Source: Paenibacillus sp. 19GGS1-52 (lineage in GTDB: Bacteria; Bacillota; Bacilli; Paenibacillales; Paenibacillaceae). Taken from it: a DNA stretch of 64,000 bases. The position numbers and the translations under genes were made by a program. Shown piece after piece: positions 1 to 9,151 of the stretch (its first letter is position 1; each line of letters opens with the position of its first letter). The notes under the pieces were generated by a model. That model worked only from the letters and a program-made list of their open reading frames with translations, was not told where the DNA came from and ran no database searches. The stretch covers positions 3,472,001 through 3,536,000 of the forward strand of contig NZ_CP059724.1 in the NCBI RefSeq assembly GCF_022369515.1. Reading direction: 5' to 3'.

Positions 1-1
1 A

Positions 2-103
2 GAATCATGGATATTAAATGAACATCAAGTAGAGGAAACCAATCGAAAATGGTCTGTCGTTTGTGAGAATAATGAGCTTTTTGTCAGAAATCCTCAACTA
101 TAA
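2..103 (+). CDS. C-terminal end of a gene cut by the window edge
   Basis: An open frame runs in from the left edge and ends at TAA 101-103, giving about 33 residues that end in NPQL. The rest lies outside the window. Given the immunity-type genes that follow, it may be the end of another small immunity protein, but the visible part is too short to assign. The next 260 bases hold no convincing gene. Confidence 0.4.
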   Translation, partial: ESWILNEHQVEETNRKWSVVCENNELFVRNPQL

Positions 104-364
104 TTTAAAATAACTATGTTTAATCACTAGCATAGAGACTATGCCATTCAAAAATTGTGGAAGGCTTGCAGGTTGCCGATGAATTTCAAGAATTTGTTCA
201 TTGATAATCCAGTTTAACATTAAGAGCAATTATCTAACGAAATATAACAAACTATGAATAAAATGGTTTCCAATGAAGGTTCCAAACTGGCCATATAAGC
301 AAAGAAGGGCAATTGACTTTATTCGGTAAAAATTAACCCAAAAATAATGATGGGAGGAATTAAA

Positions 365-685
365 TTGGCATTAGAGGACTCTAAGAGAATTGATGCAATT
401 GGAATTGATAAAGAGAAGAATTGCGTTACATTAGCATTAATTGATAGTCATGATTGGATAAATGAAGAGCAACATCTATTGTTGCTCCAAGAAAAACTAA
501 ACAGATATTTAAGTTTTATTGAAAGCGGTGAAATATATTCTTCTTATAAAGGAGCAGAGGGTAGAGATATAGAAATTTCTATTCATTTCAAGAACGACAT
601 TTCTGAGAATTGTACTGCTTTTTTGGATAACGCTCAGGGAACAATACGGAATGCCGGATTCATATTTAATTATCGTATCGGATAA
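365..685 (+). CDS. DUF6572 family protein, probable immunity protein
   Basis: Small cytoplasmic protein of 106 residues. The segments DAIGIDKE, LALIDSHDW and QEKLNRYLSFIESGEIY match my memory of the DUF6572 family, which is common next to polymorphic-toxin genes. I prefer the TTG start at 365 because GGGAGG (352-357) lies 7 bases upstream; the ATG at 347 overlaps that ribosome site. It is the first complete gene of a + strand row of antitoxin-like genes, which suggests it neutralises a toxin encoded to the left of the window. The family match is fairly firm; the immunity role is inferred from context. Confidence 0.75.
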   Translation: MALEDSKRIDAIGIDKEKNCVTLALIDSHDWINEEQHLLLLQEKLNRYLSFIESGEIYSSYKGAEGRDIEISIHFKNDISENCTAFLDNAQGTIRNAGFIFNYRIG

Positions 686-769
686 TAGGCGTATTAAACC
701 TTGGTTGGGGCTGTTTTGAGAAAAGAGTGTTGGAGTCTGATATTTAGAAGTGGTCTTAGGAGGTATACA

Positions 770-1345
770 ATGGGTATTTCAAATGAGAATAAGATGATAG
801 CGAAATCTGCCCTACAAGCATTTGGGGGTAAACCAAGTGTTTCAAAATATTGGGATGACACAAAAGTAAGTAACATTGATTTGTTAACTGCAGTCAATAG
901 ACCTTACGATGGGGTAACATCTTACTCTACTATTGGACTATCTGACCATTTAATCGACTACAAAATTGATGGGAAGCCACTACGGTTAGAAATAGTGGGG
1001 GCGTGCGCAACAGAAAATGAGCAATATCCAAATGTACTAGCTACCTGTGCATTTTGTATTATTAACTCAAAATATACTGTTTCAATTGGAAAAGTATTTC
1101 GGGATATTGTGAAAATGTATTATCCGAGTAGTGAGATGAAGCATGTGCTATTTATATCACCTTTTCTGTGGGAAGACTTACAGACACTCGATTTTCCAGA
1201 TAAAAAAGTAGCATGGTTGCTTGCCATTCCAATATCTGAAAATGAGTATTTGTTTGCACAAGAAAAAGGAACAGAGATACTTGAGGATTTGTTTGTGCAG
1301 AAAGAAATAGATATATTCGACATTGAACGAAAATCCATATTATAG
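770..1345 (+). CDS. SUFU-domain protein, YqcF-like antitoxin
   Basis: A 191-residue protein with the suppressor-of-fused fold as used by the Bacillus subtilis antitoxin YqcF, which neutralises the LXG toxin YqcG. Visible family features are an N-terminal NENKMIAKSALQAFGGKPSV segment, the Y.TIGLSDH strand and the C-terminal VAWLLAIPISENEY strand. The frame is open further upstream, but AGGAGG (757-762) followed by ATG at 770 marks the start. It sits 84 bases after the DUF6572 gene in the immunity row. The toxin it neutralises is not in this window. Confidence 0.8.
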   Translation: MGISNENKMIAKSALQAFGGKPSVSKYWDDTKVSNIDLLTAVNRPYDGVTSYSTIGLSDHLIDYKIDGKPLRLEIVGACATENEQYPNVLATCAFCIINSKYTVSIGKVFRDIVKMYYPSSEMKHVLFISPFLWEDLQTLDFPDKKVAWLLAIPISENEYLFAQEKGTEILEDLFVQKEIDIFDIERKSIL

Positions 1346-1452
1346 ATACTTTTTTACCTTGTAGAGTTTTGCAGGCATGGTTATTGGGAATTTAATGAAG
1401 ATTGGGTAAATAGTATCCAGAAGGTGGTAAAGGATTTGGAGGTAATAAACCT

Positions 1453-2226
1453 ATGAATCACCTTGATTTTTTAATTATTGATGATGACAGTGATCTGATC
1501 GTGGGAACTTGCAGAAACATACTTGGGATGACACGAGAATATGCTTTTGAAAATAACAGTGAATTATTTCATACCCTTATTGTAGAAAACCTGCAGGTTG
1601 AGGAAGAATTTAAAAGATACTACCAGTCAACTAAAGCCTCTATTTCTAATATTTATATTTCTATATTAGATAATACTGCGAATATATTAGGTAGTTACTT
1701 TTTTTCTCTTCAATCTCCGTTTTTCTTTCATAAGCTTAAGATGGAGAAAGATATAATTTCAATAGAACTAGTTGGAGCATTTGCTGAATCGCCTTCCAAA
1801 GAGGCACTGGGGATTTGGAAGATATGGAGTGAAGGCGTTCCAAAGTCTAACAATTCCTGGTCAAGGTTCACAAAAGAATATCGAACCGGATGGTTAGAGG
1901 TTGTACGATTGCATAATAGTGTGTTAGGAATACCCAAAGACCAACAGAACCTTGATTATGATTTGGATTTAACTTTGGTATCAGATGTTGTTTCTTTCTT
2001 CTGCGCGTTAGGAGAGGCAATGAATGGTCCTAGTGGATATTACGGATATGATTTAGTTAGTCTGAAAGATTGCTTATGCGGAGGGTTCGGATCCAAACCG
2101 CCTTTTACCCTTTATTTGCGAGAATCAAATATTCAAACTCAGGATTTCATTCAGGAGCAAAAGGTTTTTATCGGAAAATTTAAAGAGCTTGCTGCTGTAA
2201 ATACCATAATTATCCGGCAAGAGTAA
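1453..2226 (+). CDS. barstar-domain immunity protein
   Basis: 257 residues. The C-terminal ninety or so residues resemble barstar, the barnase inhibitor: LTLVSDVVSFFCALGEAM, then a GYYGYDLVSLKDCL segment (barstar has YFG.NLDALWDCL), then PFTLYLRES. The N-terminal 160 residues are an extra region I do not recognise. Barstar-like proteins bind and inhibit RNase toxins, so this is probably an immunity protein for an RNase-tipped polymorphic toxin. The start ATG is preceded by GGAGGT at 1438-1443. The C-terminal match is clear; the target is inferred. Confidence 0.72.
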   Translation: MNHLDFLIIDDDSDLIVGTCRNILGMTREYAFENNSELFHTLIVENLQVEEEFKRYYQSTKASISNIYISILDNTANILGSYFFSLQSPFFFHKLKMEKDIISIELVGAFAESPSKEALGIWKIWSEGVPKSNNSWSRFTKEYRTGWLEVVRLHNSVLGIPKDQQNLDYDLDLTLVSDVVSFFCALGEAMNGPSGYYGYDLVSLKDCLCGGFGSKPPFTLYLRESNIQTQDFIQEQKVFIGKFKELAAVNTIIIRQE

Positions 2227-2364
2227 GGAAGGTGAGCGCACCATTTGGCCGCTATTGTTCAACCCTCTTGATTCTGGTGCAATTAAAGTGGATTCCTTAT
2301 TAAAAAAGGACCTGACCTAGGTTAATTCTAAGTTTCACGTTAAGGTTTGGATGGAGGTGTAAGG

Positions 2365-3018
2365 GTGAGAACTTCGGTTGAAATTTCAGAGGATGTTTGT
2401 AGTTATTATCAATGGTTTGAAAAAAATAAATTTCCAAAAGGGTCCTCTGGATATGGTGTTTTAAGTTACAGCGGTTATTTTTTATATGGTAAAAATAAAA
2501 GAGATCACTTTATTAACCTGTGTGGTCAGTTTTTCCAGGAGATATGGAAGTTGGATGTAGTATCACAGTATACACTTTATATTCAAATAAACATCCAGGC
2601 GCGGAGTCGATCAAGATTGGATAATTACTTAAAGGTATGGAAAAATGTTCAAAGAAGTTGGGAAATAGATGCTTTTGGTAAAGGTCCTGAGGTTGAAATC
2701 GTTATGGGTGATGATATTTATTTTTCAAGTATTGCTAAAATTGAATCTTCGGATTTAACTAAGGCATTTCGTATTATGGCTACTTCTCCATATGAGGGTA
2801 TGGTTTTTGCAAGTCAAAACAAGGAAATACAAAATGAAGACTCAGTCAAAGAAATGTTTCTTTGTTCCTTTGGAAACAACATTCAGCATAGGGTGAACTA
2901 TCAAAACTTGGTGTTAAAGTATCAGGAGAACCTGTTCTTCAGGTGGGGAGATTCAGCAGAAGAAGCCGAATTTGCAATAATAATAAAGAACAGTCTTCTG
3001 GAAAAAATCACATTTTAG
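2365..3018 (+). CDS. hypothetical protein in the immunity gene row
   Basis: About 217 residues from GTG 2365, chosen because GGAGG (2353-2357) lies 7 bases upstream; the longer TTG start at 2347 would overlap that site. No family is recognised. The protein is soluble and rich in aromatic residues, with no signal peptide or membrane segment. Its size and position between a barstar-like gene and an Imm33 gene suggest an immunity protein of unknown family. Confidence 0.55.
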   Translation: MRTSVEISEDVCSYYQWFEKNKFPKGSSGYGVLSYSGYFLYGKNKRDHFINLCGQFFQEIWKLDVVSQYTLYIQINIQARSRSRLDNYLKVWKNVQRSWEIDAFGKGPEVEIVMGDDIYFSSIAKIESSDLTKAFRIMATSPYEGMVFASQNKEIQNEDSVKEMFLCSFGNNIQHRVNYQNLVLKYQENLFFRWGDSAEEAEFAIIIKNSLLEKITF

Positions 3019-3060
3019 GTGACATAGGAGATATCCAATTGACTAATATTATCTGCATCG

Positions 3061-3312
3061 TTACCAAGCAAAGAGGATATCTAAAATTCCACTTCCATAA
3101 ATTATCATTAATACTCCTAATATAATTCCGACGACGCCAGCAAAACGGTAGAAATTTCTTGAATTTGGAGTCGTATGATCTGAAACCGTTCTTCTTCCAG
3201 AATATTTCTCATAGAGTAGGATCTTCTTGCCAAAAATAAAGAAAACAGACTGAATTAAAATTGATATTCCCATAAATCTAGCAGCCCAATCAAGCAGTGA
3301 CCATTCATTCAT
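3061..3312 (-). CDS. small two-TM membrane protein
   Basis: 83 residues with two hydrophobic segments (about residues 12-28 and 56-78) joined by a short basic loop. It is the only gene on the minus strand among the immunity genes. A ribosome site, AGAGGAG, stands 9 bases before the ATG on the coding strand. Function is unknown; it resembles short DUF3784-like membrane proteins in layout only. Its reverse orientation suggests it is not part of the immunity transcript. Confidence 0.5.
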   Translation of the reverse strand: MNEWSLLDWAARFMGISILIQSVFFIFGKKILLYEKYSGRRTVSDHTTPNSRNFYRFAGVVGIILGVLMIIYGSGILDILFAW

Positions 3313-3393
3313 ATCCGCACGCTCCTCTAAAACCTTATTAACCTTTTTTTTGACTTTCTACCCTAACGAGAGAAAAGAACGGAGTAGCTGAAA

Positions 3394-3741
3394 TTGAATA
3401 TAGAGCAAGAACAAAAAGATATTTGTATAAAGTATCAAGCTGATTTTTTTGAAGTTAGAAATGATTTGAAGGTAGGTATTTCTGACACTGTTAAAGGAAA
3501 TATGCTACCCATCAATGGTCTACGTATACTTCCAAAGGGTGATACTACTGGGTGGTATATATGGGCAGGGGAGGAATTTTCAAAAGACCCCGAATTTTTT
3601 GTTCCCTTACACGTTGAGCATGTTGATGAATGGGTTCCCAACATTAAAAAATATTTAGGACTAGCCCCTGGATGGAGATTTTTGTTAGCAGGAGATTTCG
3701 AGGATGTTTGGTATGATCCTGAACTATTGAGAAATTTATAA
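3394..3741 (+). CDS. Imm33-like immunity protein
   Basis: 115 residues from a TTG start with GGAG at 3381-3384. The protein matches the Imm33 (DUF2185) immunity family along its length: VGISDTVKGNMLPINGL near the N-terminus, GDTTGWYIWAGEE, then LHVEHVDEW and GLAPGWRFLLAGDFEDVWYD at the C-terminus. Imm33 proteins are antitoxins of bacterial polymorphic toxins. The last 80 bases recur at 8453-8531, marking the left edge of a duplicated segment. Confidence 0.8.
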   Translation: MNIEQEQKDICIKYQADFFEVRNDLKVGISDTVKGNMLPINGLRILPKGDTTGWYIWAGEEFSKDPEFFVPLHVEHVDEWVPNIKKYLGLAPGWRFLLAGDFEDVWYDPELLRNL

Positions 3742-3773
3742 GTGGAATTTTTGAATCAAACAAGAGGAAATGA

Positions 3774-3929
3774 TATAGGATAGATGAAATTGAGGGTGAA
3801 AAAGTAATTCAATACACTATTGATAGTAATTTCGGCTTTGTTAAAGATGATGATGGGCATAGAGAATCTATTACAGTTCTTGCTATTTGTAGTTACGATC
3901 ATAATGAATTTTACTTATTTGCATGTTGA
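3774..3929 (+). pseudogene. fragment of an immunity-type gene (left copy)
   Basis: An open frame without a start encodes about 50 residues (RIDEIEGEKVIQYTIDSNFG, then a DDDGHRESITVLAICSYDHNEFYLFAC ending). It is coding-like but begins right after a TGA stop, so the 5' part is gone. The copy at 8564-8707 shares the frame but ends five codons earlier. No family assigned. Confidence 0.45.
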
Positions 3930-4022
3930 TGAATGACCTAACCTTGATCGGCTTCAGGCCTTTCAGGGTCTTCTTTTTGATGGGGCGAAGAAAGTATTTC
4001 ATATAGAAGGAGAGTATGCACC

Positions 4023-4148
4023 ATGAAAAATCCCAATGAAAAAATATCTGATTTTCATCATAAACAAATGAAGTTTGGTTTTTTACAATATGTGGTTACC
4101 CGTATTCTGAGGGTGATTTAAATGGATTGTTAAAATTACTTATTTATA
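4023..4148 (+). pseudogene. internally deleted copy of the 8801 gene
   Basis: It starts with the same ribosome site and MKN(P/S)N start as the intact gene at 8801, then loses two internal blocks. The frame jumps from FGFLQ to the YVVTRI region and then to DLNGLLKLLIYM, where similarity ends just before the transposase remnant. It is clearly a decayed paralogue. Confidence 0.7.
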
Positions 4149-4198
4149 TGAATCAATTTCATAATCCCAAAGCCTTATTGGGCTTGAGTTTTTAAGGC

Positions 4199-5387
4199 AT
4201 GAAAAAGGAGTACCTCCCTAAATCTCGAAGTGTTAAGTACCACTACCAAACACTGAGAGAAAGGAAGAACTCCAGATGTAAAGTATTCAACAAGAAAGTC
4301 TGTTCCGATTTATTAGAAATGTCATCCAAGGATACCTATGGTTATCTGTTTGAGACGTTAGACATCTCTCCATTCTTATGTGTGGTATCGAAAAAAGCCT
4401 TTCTGGGAGCACCGACTCCGCTCAATTATGCGGCCATGTTGCAATCCCTGTTCATTCGAATCGTCGAACGAATCCCGACGATTAAGGATCTACGGCCACG
4501 TTTGAAACGAAGTATCGAATTCAGCATGGATTGCGGGTTTAGCGGCTCCGATGGGATTCCAAGTGAAGCTTCGTACACCCGGTTAATCCAAAAGCTTCAA
4601 CAATCTCAGGTATTTCAGCAATCGCAAGAAGCATTGGTTCAGCAAGCTTTTCAAGAGGGCTTAATGGATGCGACTGTGGTTGCTATGGATGCCACTCATG
4701 TCAAGGCTAGAGATCGCCAACCCGAGAAGAAGAAGGACGATGTAGAACCAACTGACACGCCACTTCCAAATAAAAAACGTAGGCGTAAACCCAAAAGCGA
4801 GCGAGAGCAATGGCTAAAGGAACAGCTAGAACTCGAAGAAAATCGTGCCTTGTTCGAGAAAAAGGTCGAAGCTCAATTACCGTACACCTATGACGAGTTG
4901 GTAAAGGAAATTCCGCTATCCCCCGCTTGGGGCGTGAAAAAGAACTCCGAAGGCAAAAAAGTATTCTGGTATGGCTTTAAAGCTGAAAGGTTTCGCTGAA
5001 AGACATCCTAACTTACCGGTGGCTCATGTGCTGGCAGATGCTGGCTATGATTTAGTACCGATTACAAGCAAGCGGAGGCCATTGGTGCGCGGTCACTTAT
5101 CGATTACAATCGACGCAAGGAGCAACCGGATGTAGCAATGGGCAAATATTTCCGTAAGGAATATCCGTTTAACGAAGGACAATGCCAAAAGGTATTCAAT
5201 AAGAAAATTAGCGATAATCCTAGAAAATATACCGTCCCTGCTCGTGGGAGTGACAGCCATTACGAATTGTACAAAAACGAACCTCCGTCGAACTCGTCAA
5301 TGCCTACTTGAAAGAATACTTTCAGTTGAACAATATTCGTCATCGCGGAGCCCTTGCTAAGGTTGATTTCGAAATGACTTTGTGGCT
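4199..5387 (+). pseudogene. IS1182-like transposase remnant
   Basis: The first 260 codons read as the N-terminal half of an IS1182-type DDE transposase: a FETLDISPFL..KKAFLGAP start, then LMDATVVAMDATHVKARDR with the first catalytic Asp. After WYGFKA an internal deletion joins the frame to a downstream part (GFAERHPNLPVAHVLADAGYD) and further frameshifts follow (DYNRRKEQP, EYPFNEGQCQKVFNKK, AYLKEYFQLNNIRHRGALAK). The remnant ends where the EamA gene's stop codon begins, so the junction is sharp. The element is dead. Confidence 0.85.
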
Positions 5388-6248
5388 TTACCCCCAAACC
5401 CCAATAAGCAAAATACCACTAAAGATAACACCCGAGCACACAATCCGCCGCAAGCCCTGCTGCTCCTTCAGAAGGAGGATGCCGAGGAAGGTAGCGAAGA
5501 TCGTCCCTACCTCCCGCAAGGGGCTGATATGGGCGAGCGGGGCTTGCTTCAGCGCGAAGAGGAATAACAGGTAGGAACCCGGATTCAGCACGCTTCCGAG
5601 CAGAATGGTAGATCTGTTGAACTGCCATTCCTCGCGCAGCTTGCGTGAGGTCAGGACCGCCGGGGTCAGGCCGGCTAGAAAGCCGATATTGGTCAACTCA
5701 AGCAGCGAAAGCGGAGAGATATACTGCAGGTTCAGCTTATCGACGAATACATAACAGGTCGTGCATAGTCCTACGGTTAAGGCCATTAGAATCGGTATAT
5801 AGCCTGGGTGGGTGCTCGTTAAAGATTGGCGTCTTGAACCCAGCAGCCCGCTGAGTACAGCGAATCCACCGAGCATACAGCCGATGCCGATCCATCCATA
5901 GAGAGACAAGGATTCACCCAGAAAAATCACACCGATAAGTGGGATGAGCAGGGTACTCGTTCCGCGCATCATCGGGTAGATTTGTGATAAGTCGCCCAGC
6001 TCATAGGTCCTGGATAAGAGCCATGAATATAAAGCCTGCAGAGCTACAGACAGCAGCAGCAGAGCGTAGGCACCGGCAGATAGTGGCGTTGACCACATCT
6101 CAACTATCAGGACCGGGAGCAGCAGAATTGTGGAGATCATCATGATCGACCACAGGAAGACGCTTTTACTCAGGCTTCTTTTGGTAAACATGCTCCATAC
6201 AGCGTGACAAATCCCGGAAGCCAGAACCAAAAGAATTGGCAGCAGCAT
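5388..6248 (-). CDS. EamA/DMT-family transporter
   Basis: 286 residues with about ten predicted membrane helices, two EamA repeats and the typical LGESLSLYGWIGIGCMLGGF motif at the end of the first repeat. EamA proteins export or import small metabolites across the cytoplasmic membrane; the substrate cannot be told from sequence. It lies 25 bases downstream of the metallophosphoesterase gene on the same strand, so the two are probably one operon, divergent from the DeoR gene. The stop codon touches the transposase remnant. Confidence 0.85.
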   Translation of the reverse strand: MLLPILLVLASGICHAVWSMFTKRSLSKSVFLWSIMMISTILLLPVLIVEMWSTPLSAGAYALLLLSVALQALYSWLLSRTYELGDLSQIYPMMRGTSTLLIPLIGVIFLGESLSLYGWIGIGCMLGGFAVLSGLLGSRRQSLTSTHPGYIPILMALTVGLCTTCYVFVDKLNLQYISPLSLLELTNIGFLAGLTPAVLTSRKLREEWQFNRSTILLGSVLNPGSYLLFLFALKQAPLAHISPLREVGTIFATFLGILLLKEQQGLRRIVCSGVIFSGILLIGVWG

Positions 6249-6273
6249 TGATTTTTAACTCCTTAAGAAATGA

Positions 6274-7242
6274 TTAATGTTCTGAATTGGTAGCAGGGTC
6301 AGGTGTATGGATTGGCTGTTCCAGAAGTAGCGAGCCATCTTCAAGTCGGATCCACGTATCGAACTCTTTATCGCCCTGGGTCAATCGGATGACGCGCGCT
6401 CCCCTCATGAAGCCTTCCCGTCCATATGTATTGTAGCCGGTGGCTCGACCATAGCTGAGACGGATGCCATGCAGGCTACCGGTGAAATCATTTATATGAT
6501 CATGTCCGCAAAAAGTACCCACCACATCGCCCATCTCCAAGAGAGCCGTAAACAGTCCGGAATTCAGGACTGGAGCGCAGACTTGCTCGAGCTTCTGTCC
6601 ATAGCAGATTTGGGTAGCCCACATCTCAGCATATTCGGGAAGCGGGATATGGAAGAACGCCAGCGCAGGCAGTTTATCCTGGCCTGTTCCGGGATTCAGC
6701 ACCGCCGATTGTTCCCTTAGCCAATTAATCTGGCTCATCCGGACCCAATTATAGCCGGGGATCTGCTCAAGCCCGGAGTAAGCCCCAGTGTCCAGCATAT
6801 AGAGAAGTGCACCCGTTCTATTGTCAGTGCCTTCAATCTCGAGGCTGTAATTGCTTGAACCGGCAAGCTCCTTAGGACCGACTTCAGCTAGGCAGTGAGG
6901 ATGCTCCAGCGCGATCTGCATCAGCTCGCTATAAGTAACCCCCTTCTCTGTATCATGATTACCGAATACAAAAGCCCAAGGGACACCTGACTCCTCTACA
7001 GCGGCGACGGCATTGCTGAACGCTTGCCGGGGATTCTCGCATTCCTTTTCCCCCTTAGGAACGGGTCCGGTATAGATCAGATCGCCTGTGAAAATAACCA
7101 GGTCCGGCTGCTCCGCTTCCAGCACACGCTCCATAAGCTCCCGGGTGCGCTGATCCTCAGCCCTTCCGTCCATCCAGTGAAGATCGGTGAACTGTACAAT
7201 GGTGAAGCTTCCGTCCTTTTGGAAGGATAGTTTACTCTTCAT
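6274..7242 (-). CDS. metallophosphoesterase (calcineurin-like)
   Basis: 322 residues from the ATG at 7242, preceded by AGAGGAG at 8 bases; a longer frame to 7272 lacks a ribosome site. The metal-binding motifs are all present: FTDLHW (Asp20, His22), FTGDLIYTG (Asp54), FGNHD (94-97) and FCGHDH near residue 235. There is no signal peptide, so it acts in the cytoplasm. It resembles Dcr2-type purple acid phosphatases. With the EamA transporter and a divergent DeoR regulator it may handle a phosphorylated sugar or similar compound (inference). Confidence 0.85.
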   Translation of the reverse strand: MKSKLSFQKDGSFTIVQFTDLHWMDGRAEDQRTRELMERVLEAEQPDLVIFTGDLIYTGPVPKGEKECENPRQAFSNAVAAVEESGVPWAFVFGNHDTEKGVTYSELMQIALEHPHCLAEVGPKELAGSSNYSLEIEGTDNRTGALLYMLDTGAYSGLEQIPGYNWVRMSQINWLREQSAVLNPGTGQDKLPALAFFHIPLPEYAEMWATQICYGQKLEQVCAPVLNSGLFTALLEMGDVVGTFCGHDHINDFTGSLHGIRLSYGRATGYNTYGREGFMRGARVIRLTQGDKEFDTWIRLEDGSLLLEQPIHTPDPATNSEH

Positions 7243-7433
7243 GTTGAAATCTCCTCTCTGTTCATCAATCAATTACTCCACCAATCCAGTAATTCCTTTA
7301 CGGTAAAATTGTATTGTTGTAGATGTTGAATGATCTTTTATTATGTTGTTTCATGTTGATTTTAGGTTGAATATTTGGTTCTGTCAATCCATAAAAGCTG
7401 AAAAAGGTAATTATTTTTACAGGAATGGCGTCA

Positions 7434-7462
7434 TTGACAAGGGGGATTCCGGCCCATATACT
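7434..7462 (+). promoter_or_regulatory. sigma-A promoter of the DeoR gene
   Basis: TTGACA (7434-7439) and TATACT (7457-7462) with a 17-base spacer, about 105 bases before the DeoR start at 7568. Both hexamers are at or near consensus. Confidence 0.75.
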
Positions 7463-7567
7463 GATAAAATCAACATCAATACACTCAAAACAACATTCAT
7501 TATAGCTATACATAATTTGAAGGGCCAATTCACTATTTGCGAAATTACTACTACTGGAGGAAGATGG

Positions 7568-8338
7568 ATGTCTCTGACCTATGAAGAACGCCGGCACACG
7601 ATCCTCTCTCAACTAGAGCTGGAGGGGAAGGTGCAGGTACATTTTTTGTCCGAGCGGTTCGGTGTCACTACAGAGACTATACGGCGCGATCTCGACCGTC
7701 TGGAGAAGGAGGGACGTTTGCGCAAGGTATATGGCGGAGCCTTACGGGGCCGTTCTGAAATGAATGAGCCTAACTTCATGAAGCGCTCCCAGATGCATCC
7801 GCTGGACAAGCAGTCCATCGGCAAGGTGGCGGCTTCCCTGATTCAGGATGGCGAGACAGTGATCCTGGATAACGGGACGACCACGCTTGAGATCATGCGG
7901 CAGCTTAAAGACCGAGCACATGTGACGGTCATTACCAACTCGGTCCCGATCCTGAATTATGCGCTGGAACAGTTTCAGGGGAAGATTATTTTTACAGGGG
8001 GCGAAGTGAATGCCGGTTATCAGGCCGCGGTAGGTATCACCGCTCATGAACTGCTGGGTCAGTTCAAAGTGAACAAGGCCTTCATCTCGGCTGGAGGTCT
8101 GTCGCTCTCGGAGGGAATTACCGATTATCATTTGGAAGAGGCACTCATCTCCCGGAAGATGATAGAACGGGCCGAAGAATCGATTCTCGTTGTTGACCAT
8201 TCTAAATTCGGCGTCACCACATTTGCCCAGATTGCTCCGATTGAACATATCTCCATGGTCCTCACCGATAGCGGCTGCTCCAGGGAATGGAAAGAGACCT
8301 TTGCCCGGCTGGACATTGAGCTGCTGACAGGTTCATAA
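7568..8338 (+). CDS. DeoR/GlpR-family transcription regulator
   Basis: 256 residues, the usual length. The N-terminal HTH (ERRHTILSQLELEGKVQV, FGVTTETIRRDLDRLEKEG, LRKVYGGA) is followed by the DeoR sensor domain with the VILDNGTTTLEIMRQL phosphosugar-binding loop and the C-terminal VVDHSKFG motif. The start is the ATG at 7568, after GGAGGA. Members repress sugar-catabolism genes and are released by a phosphosugar. It is divergent from the metallophosphoesterase-EamA pair and probably controls it. Confidence 0.88.
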   Translation: MSLTYEERRHTILSQLELEGKVQVHFLSERFGVTTETIRRDLDRLEKEGRLRKVYGGALRGRSEMNEPNFMKRSQMHPLDKQSIGKVAASLIQDGETVILDNGTTTLEIMRQLKDRAHVTVITNSVPILNYALEQFQGKIIFTGGEVNAGYQAAVGITAHELLGQFKVNKAFISAGGLSLSEGITDYHLEEALISRKMIERAEESILVVDHSKFGVTTFAQIAPIEHISMVLTDSGCSREWKETFARLDIELLTGS

Positions 8339-8393
8339 CCCGGAGCTGCAGTCGTAAGGCACAATAAGAAGCTGCGTCAGGTTCCAGCAACGT

Positions 8394-8445
8394 AAAAAGC
8401 GCAAACCTCTTGTAAACCATAAGGTGAACAGGGATGGCGCTTTTT
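8394..8445 (+). terminator. probable terminator after the DeoR gene
   Basis: AAAAAGCGC (8394-8402) pairs with GCGCTTTTT (8437-8445) around a 34-base loop. The stem is 9 bp and the loop is long, so it is only a moderate call. Confidence 0.5.
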
Positions 8446-8452
8446 GGTGTGC

Positions 8453-8531
8453 AACCCCTGGGTGGAGATTTTTGTTAGCAGGAGATTACGAGGATGTTTG
8501 GTATGATCCTGAACTATTGAAAAATTTATAA
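8453..8531 (+). pseudogene. Imm33 C-terminal fragment
   Basis: The last 25 or so codons of an Imm33 gene (PGWRFLLAGDYEDVWYDPEL) ending at TAA 8529-8531, nearly identical to the end of the gene at 3394. There is no 5' part, so it is not expressed as a functional antitoxin. Confidence 0.75.
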
Positions 8532-8563
8532 GTGGAAGTTTTCAATCAAACAAGAGGAAATGA

Positions 8564-8707
8564 TATAGGATAGATGAAATTGATGGTGCAACAGTAATTG
8601 AATACACTATTGATAGTAATTTCGACTTTGTTAAAGATGATGATGGGCATAGAGAATCTATTACAATTCTTGCTATTTGTAGTTACGATCATAATGAATT
8701 TTACTGA
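8564..8707 (+). pseudogene. fragment of an immunity-type gene (right copy)
   Basis: Second copy of the fragment at 3774, ending at TGA 8705-8707 after FYL is lost. Substitutions between the copies mostly keep the frame (EIEGEKVIQ to EIDGATVIE), which fits a once-coding sequence. Confidence 0.45.
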
Positions 8708-8800
8708 TGAATGACCTAACCTTGATCGGCTTCAGGCCTTTCAGGGTCTTTTTTTTGATGGGGCGAAGAAAGTATTTCATATAGAAGGAGAGTATGCACC

Positions 8801-9151
8801 ATGAAAAATTCCAATAGAAAAACATCTGATTTTCATCATAAACAAATGGAGTTTGGTTTTTTACAATCAATTAATTTATTTCGTAATATTAATGATGATG
8901 GTTGTTCAGAATATTCTTTAAATATTACATTATGTGGTTACCCGTATTATGAGGGAAATCAAAAATTAATATTAAATTTTTGGGGTGTGAAAGATATTGA
9001 AATTGGTGATTTAAATGGATTGTTAAAATTACTTATTTATATTACTGATATATCAGAAGATCAAATGGAAGGAATTAACTATAGGGTGAAGGAAGATGAA
9101 TATCAATTATTTTCTTTTTACTGTGAAACATTTGAATATGAAATAATCTAA
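8801..9151 (+). CDS. hypothetical protein, likely immunity protein
   Basis: 116 residues, acidic and soluble, from ATG 8801 with AAGGAGA nine bases upstream. No family recognised. A decayed paralogue lies at 4023, and the gene is embedded among immunity genes, so an antitoxin role is likely but unproven. Confidence 0.6.
   Translation: MKNSNRKTSDFHHKQMEFGFLQSINLFRNINDDGCSEYSLNITLCGYPYYEGNQKLILNFWGVKDIEIGDLNGLLKLLIYITDISEDQMEGINYRVKEDEYQLFSFYCETFEYEII

Larger units (their letters stand above)
3663..4148. repeat. left copy of a duplicated immunity segment
   Basis: This stretch (end of the Imm33 gene, a decayed ORF and a shortened copy of the 8801 gene) recurs at 8453-9045 with about 90-95% identity by eye. 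The left copy has two internal deletions in its last gene. Some 4.3 kb of unrelated genes now lie between the copies. Confidence 0.85.
8453..9045. repeat. right copy of the duplicated immunity segment
   Basis: Matches 3663-4148. This copy begins abruptly inside the Imm33 coding sequence right after the DeoR terminator, and holds the intact version of the last gene. Gene content on the two sides implies duplication around, or capture of, the 4.3 kb central block. Confidence 0.85.

Noticed and set aside
8673..8870. Minus-strand ORF in the duplicated segment
   Set aside because: It overlaps the start of the well-supported 8801 gene and the decayed plus-strand frame.
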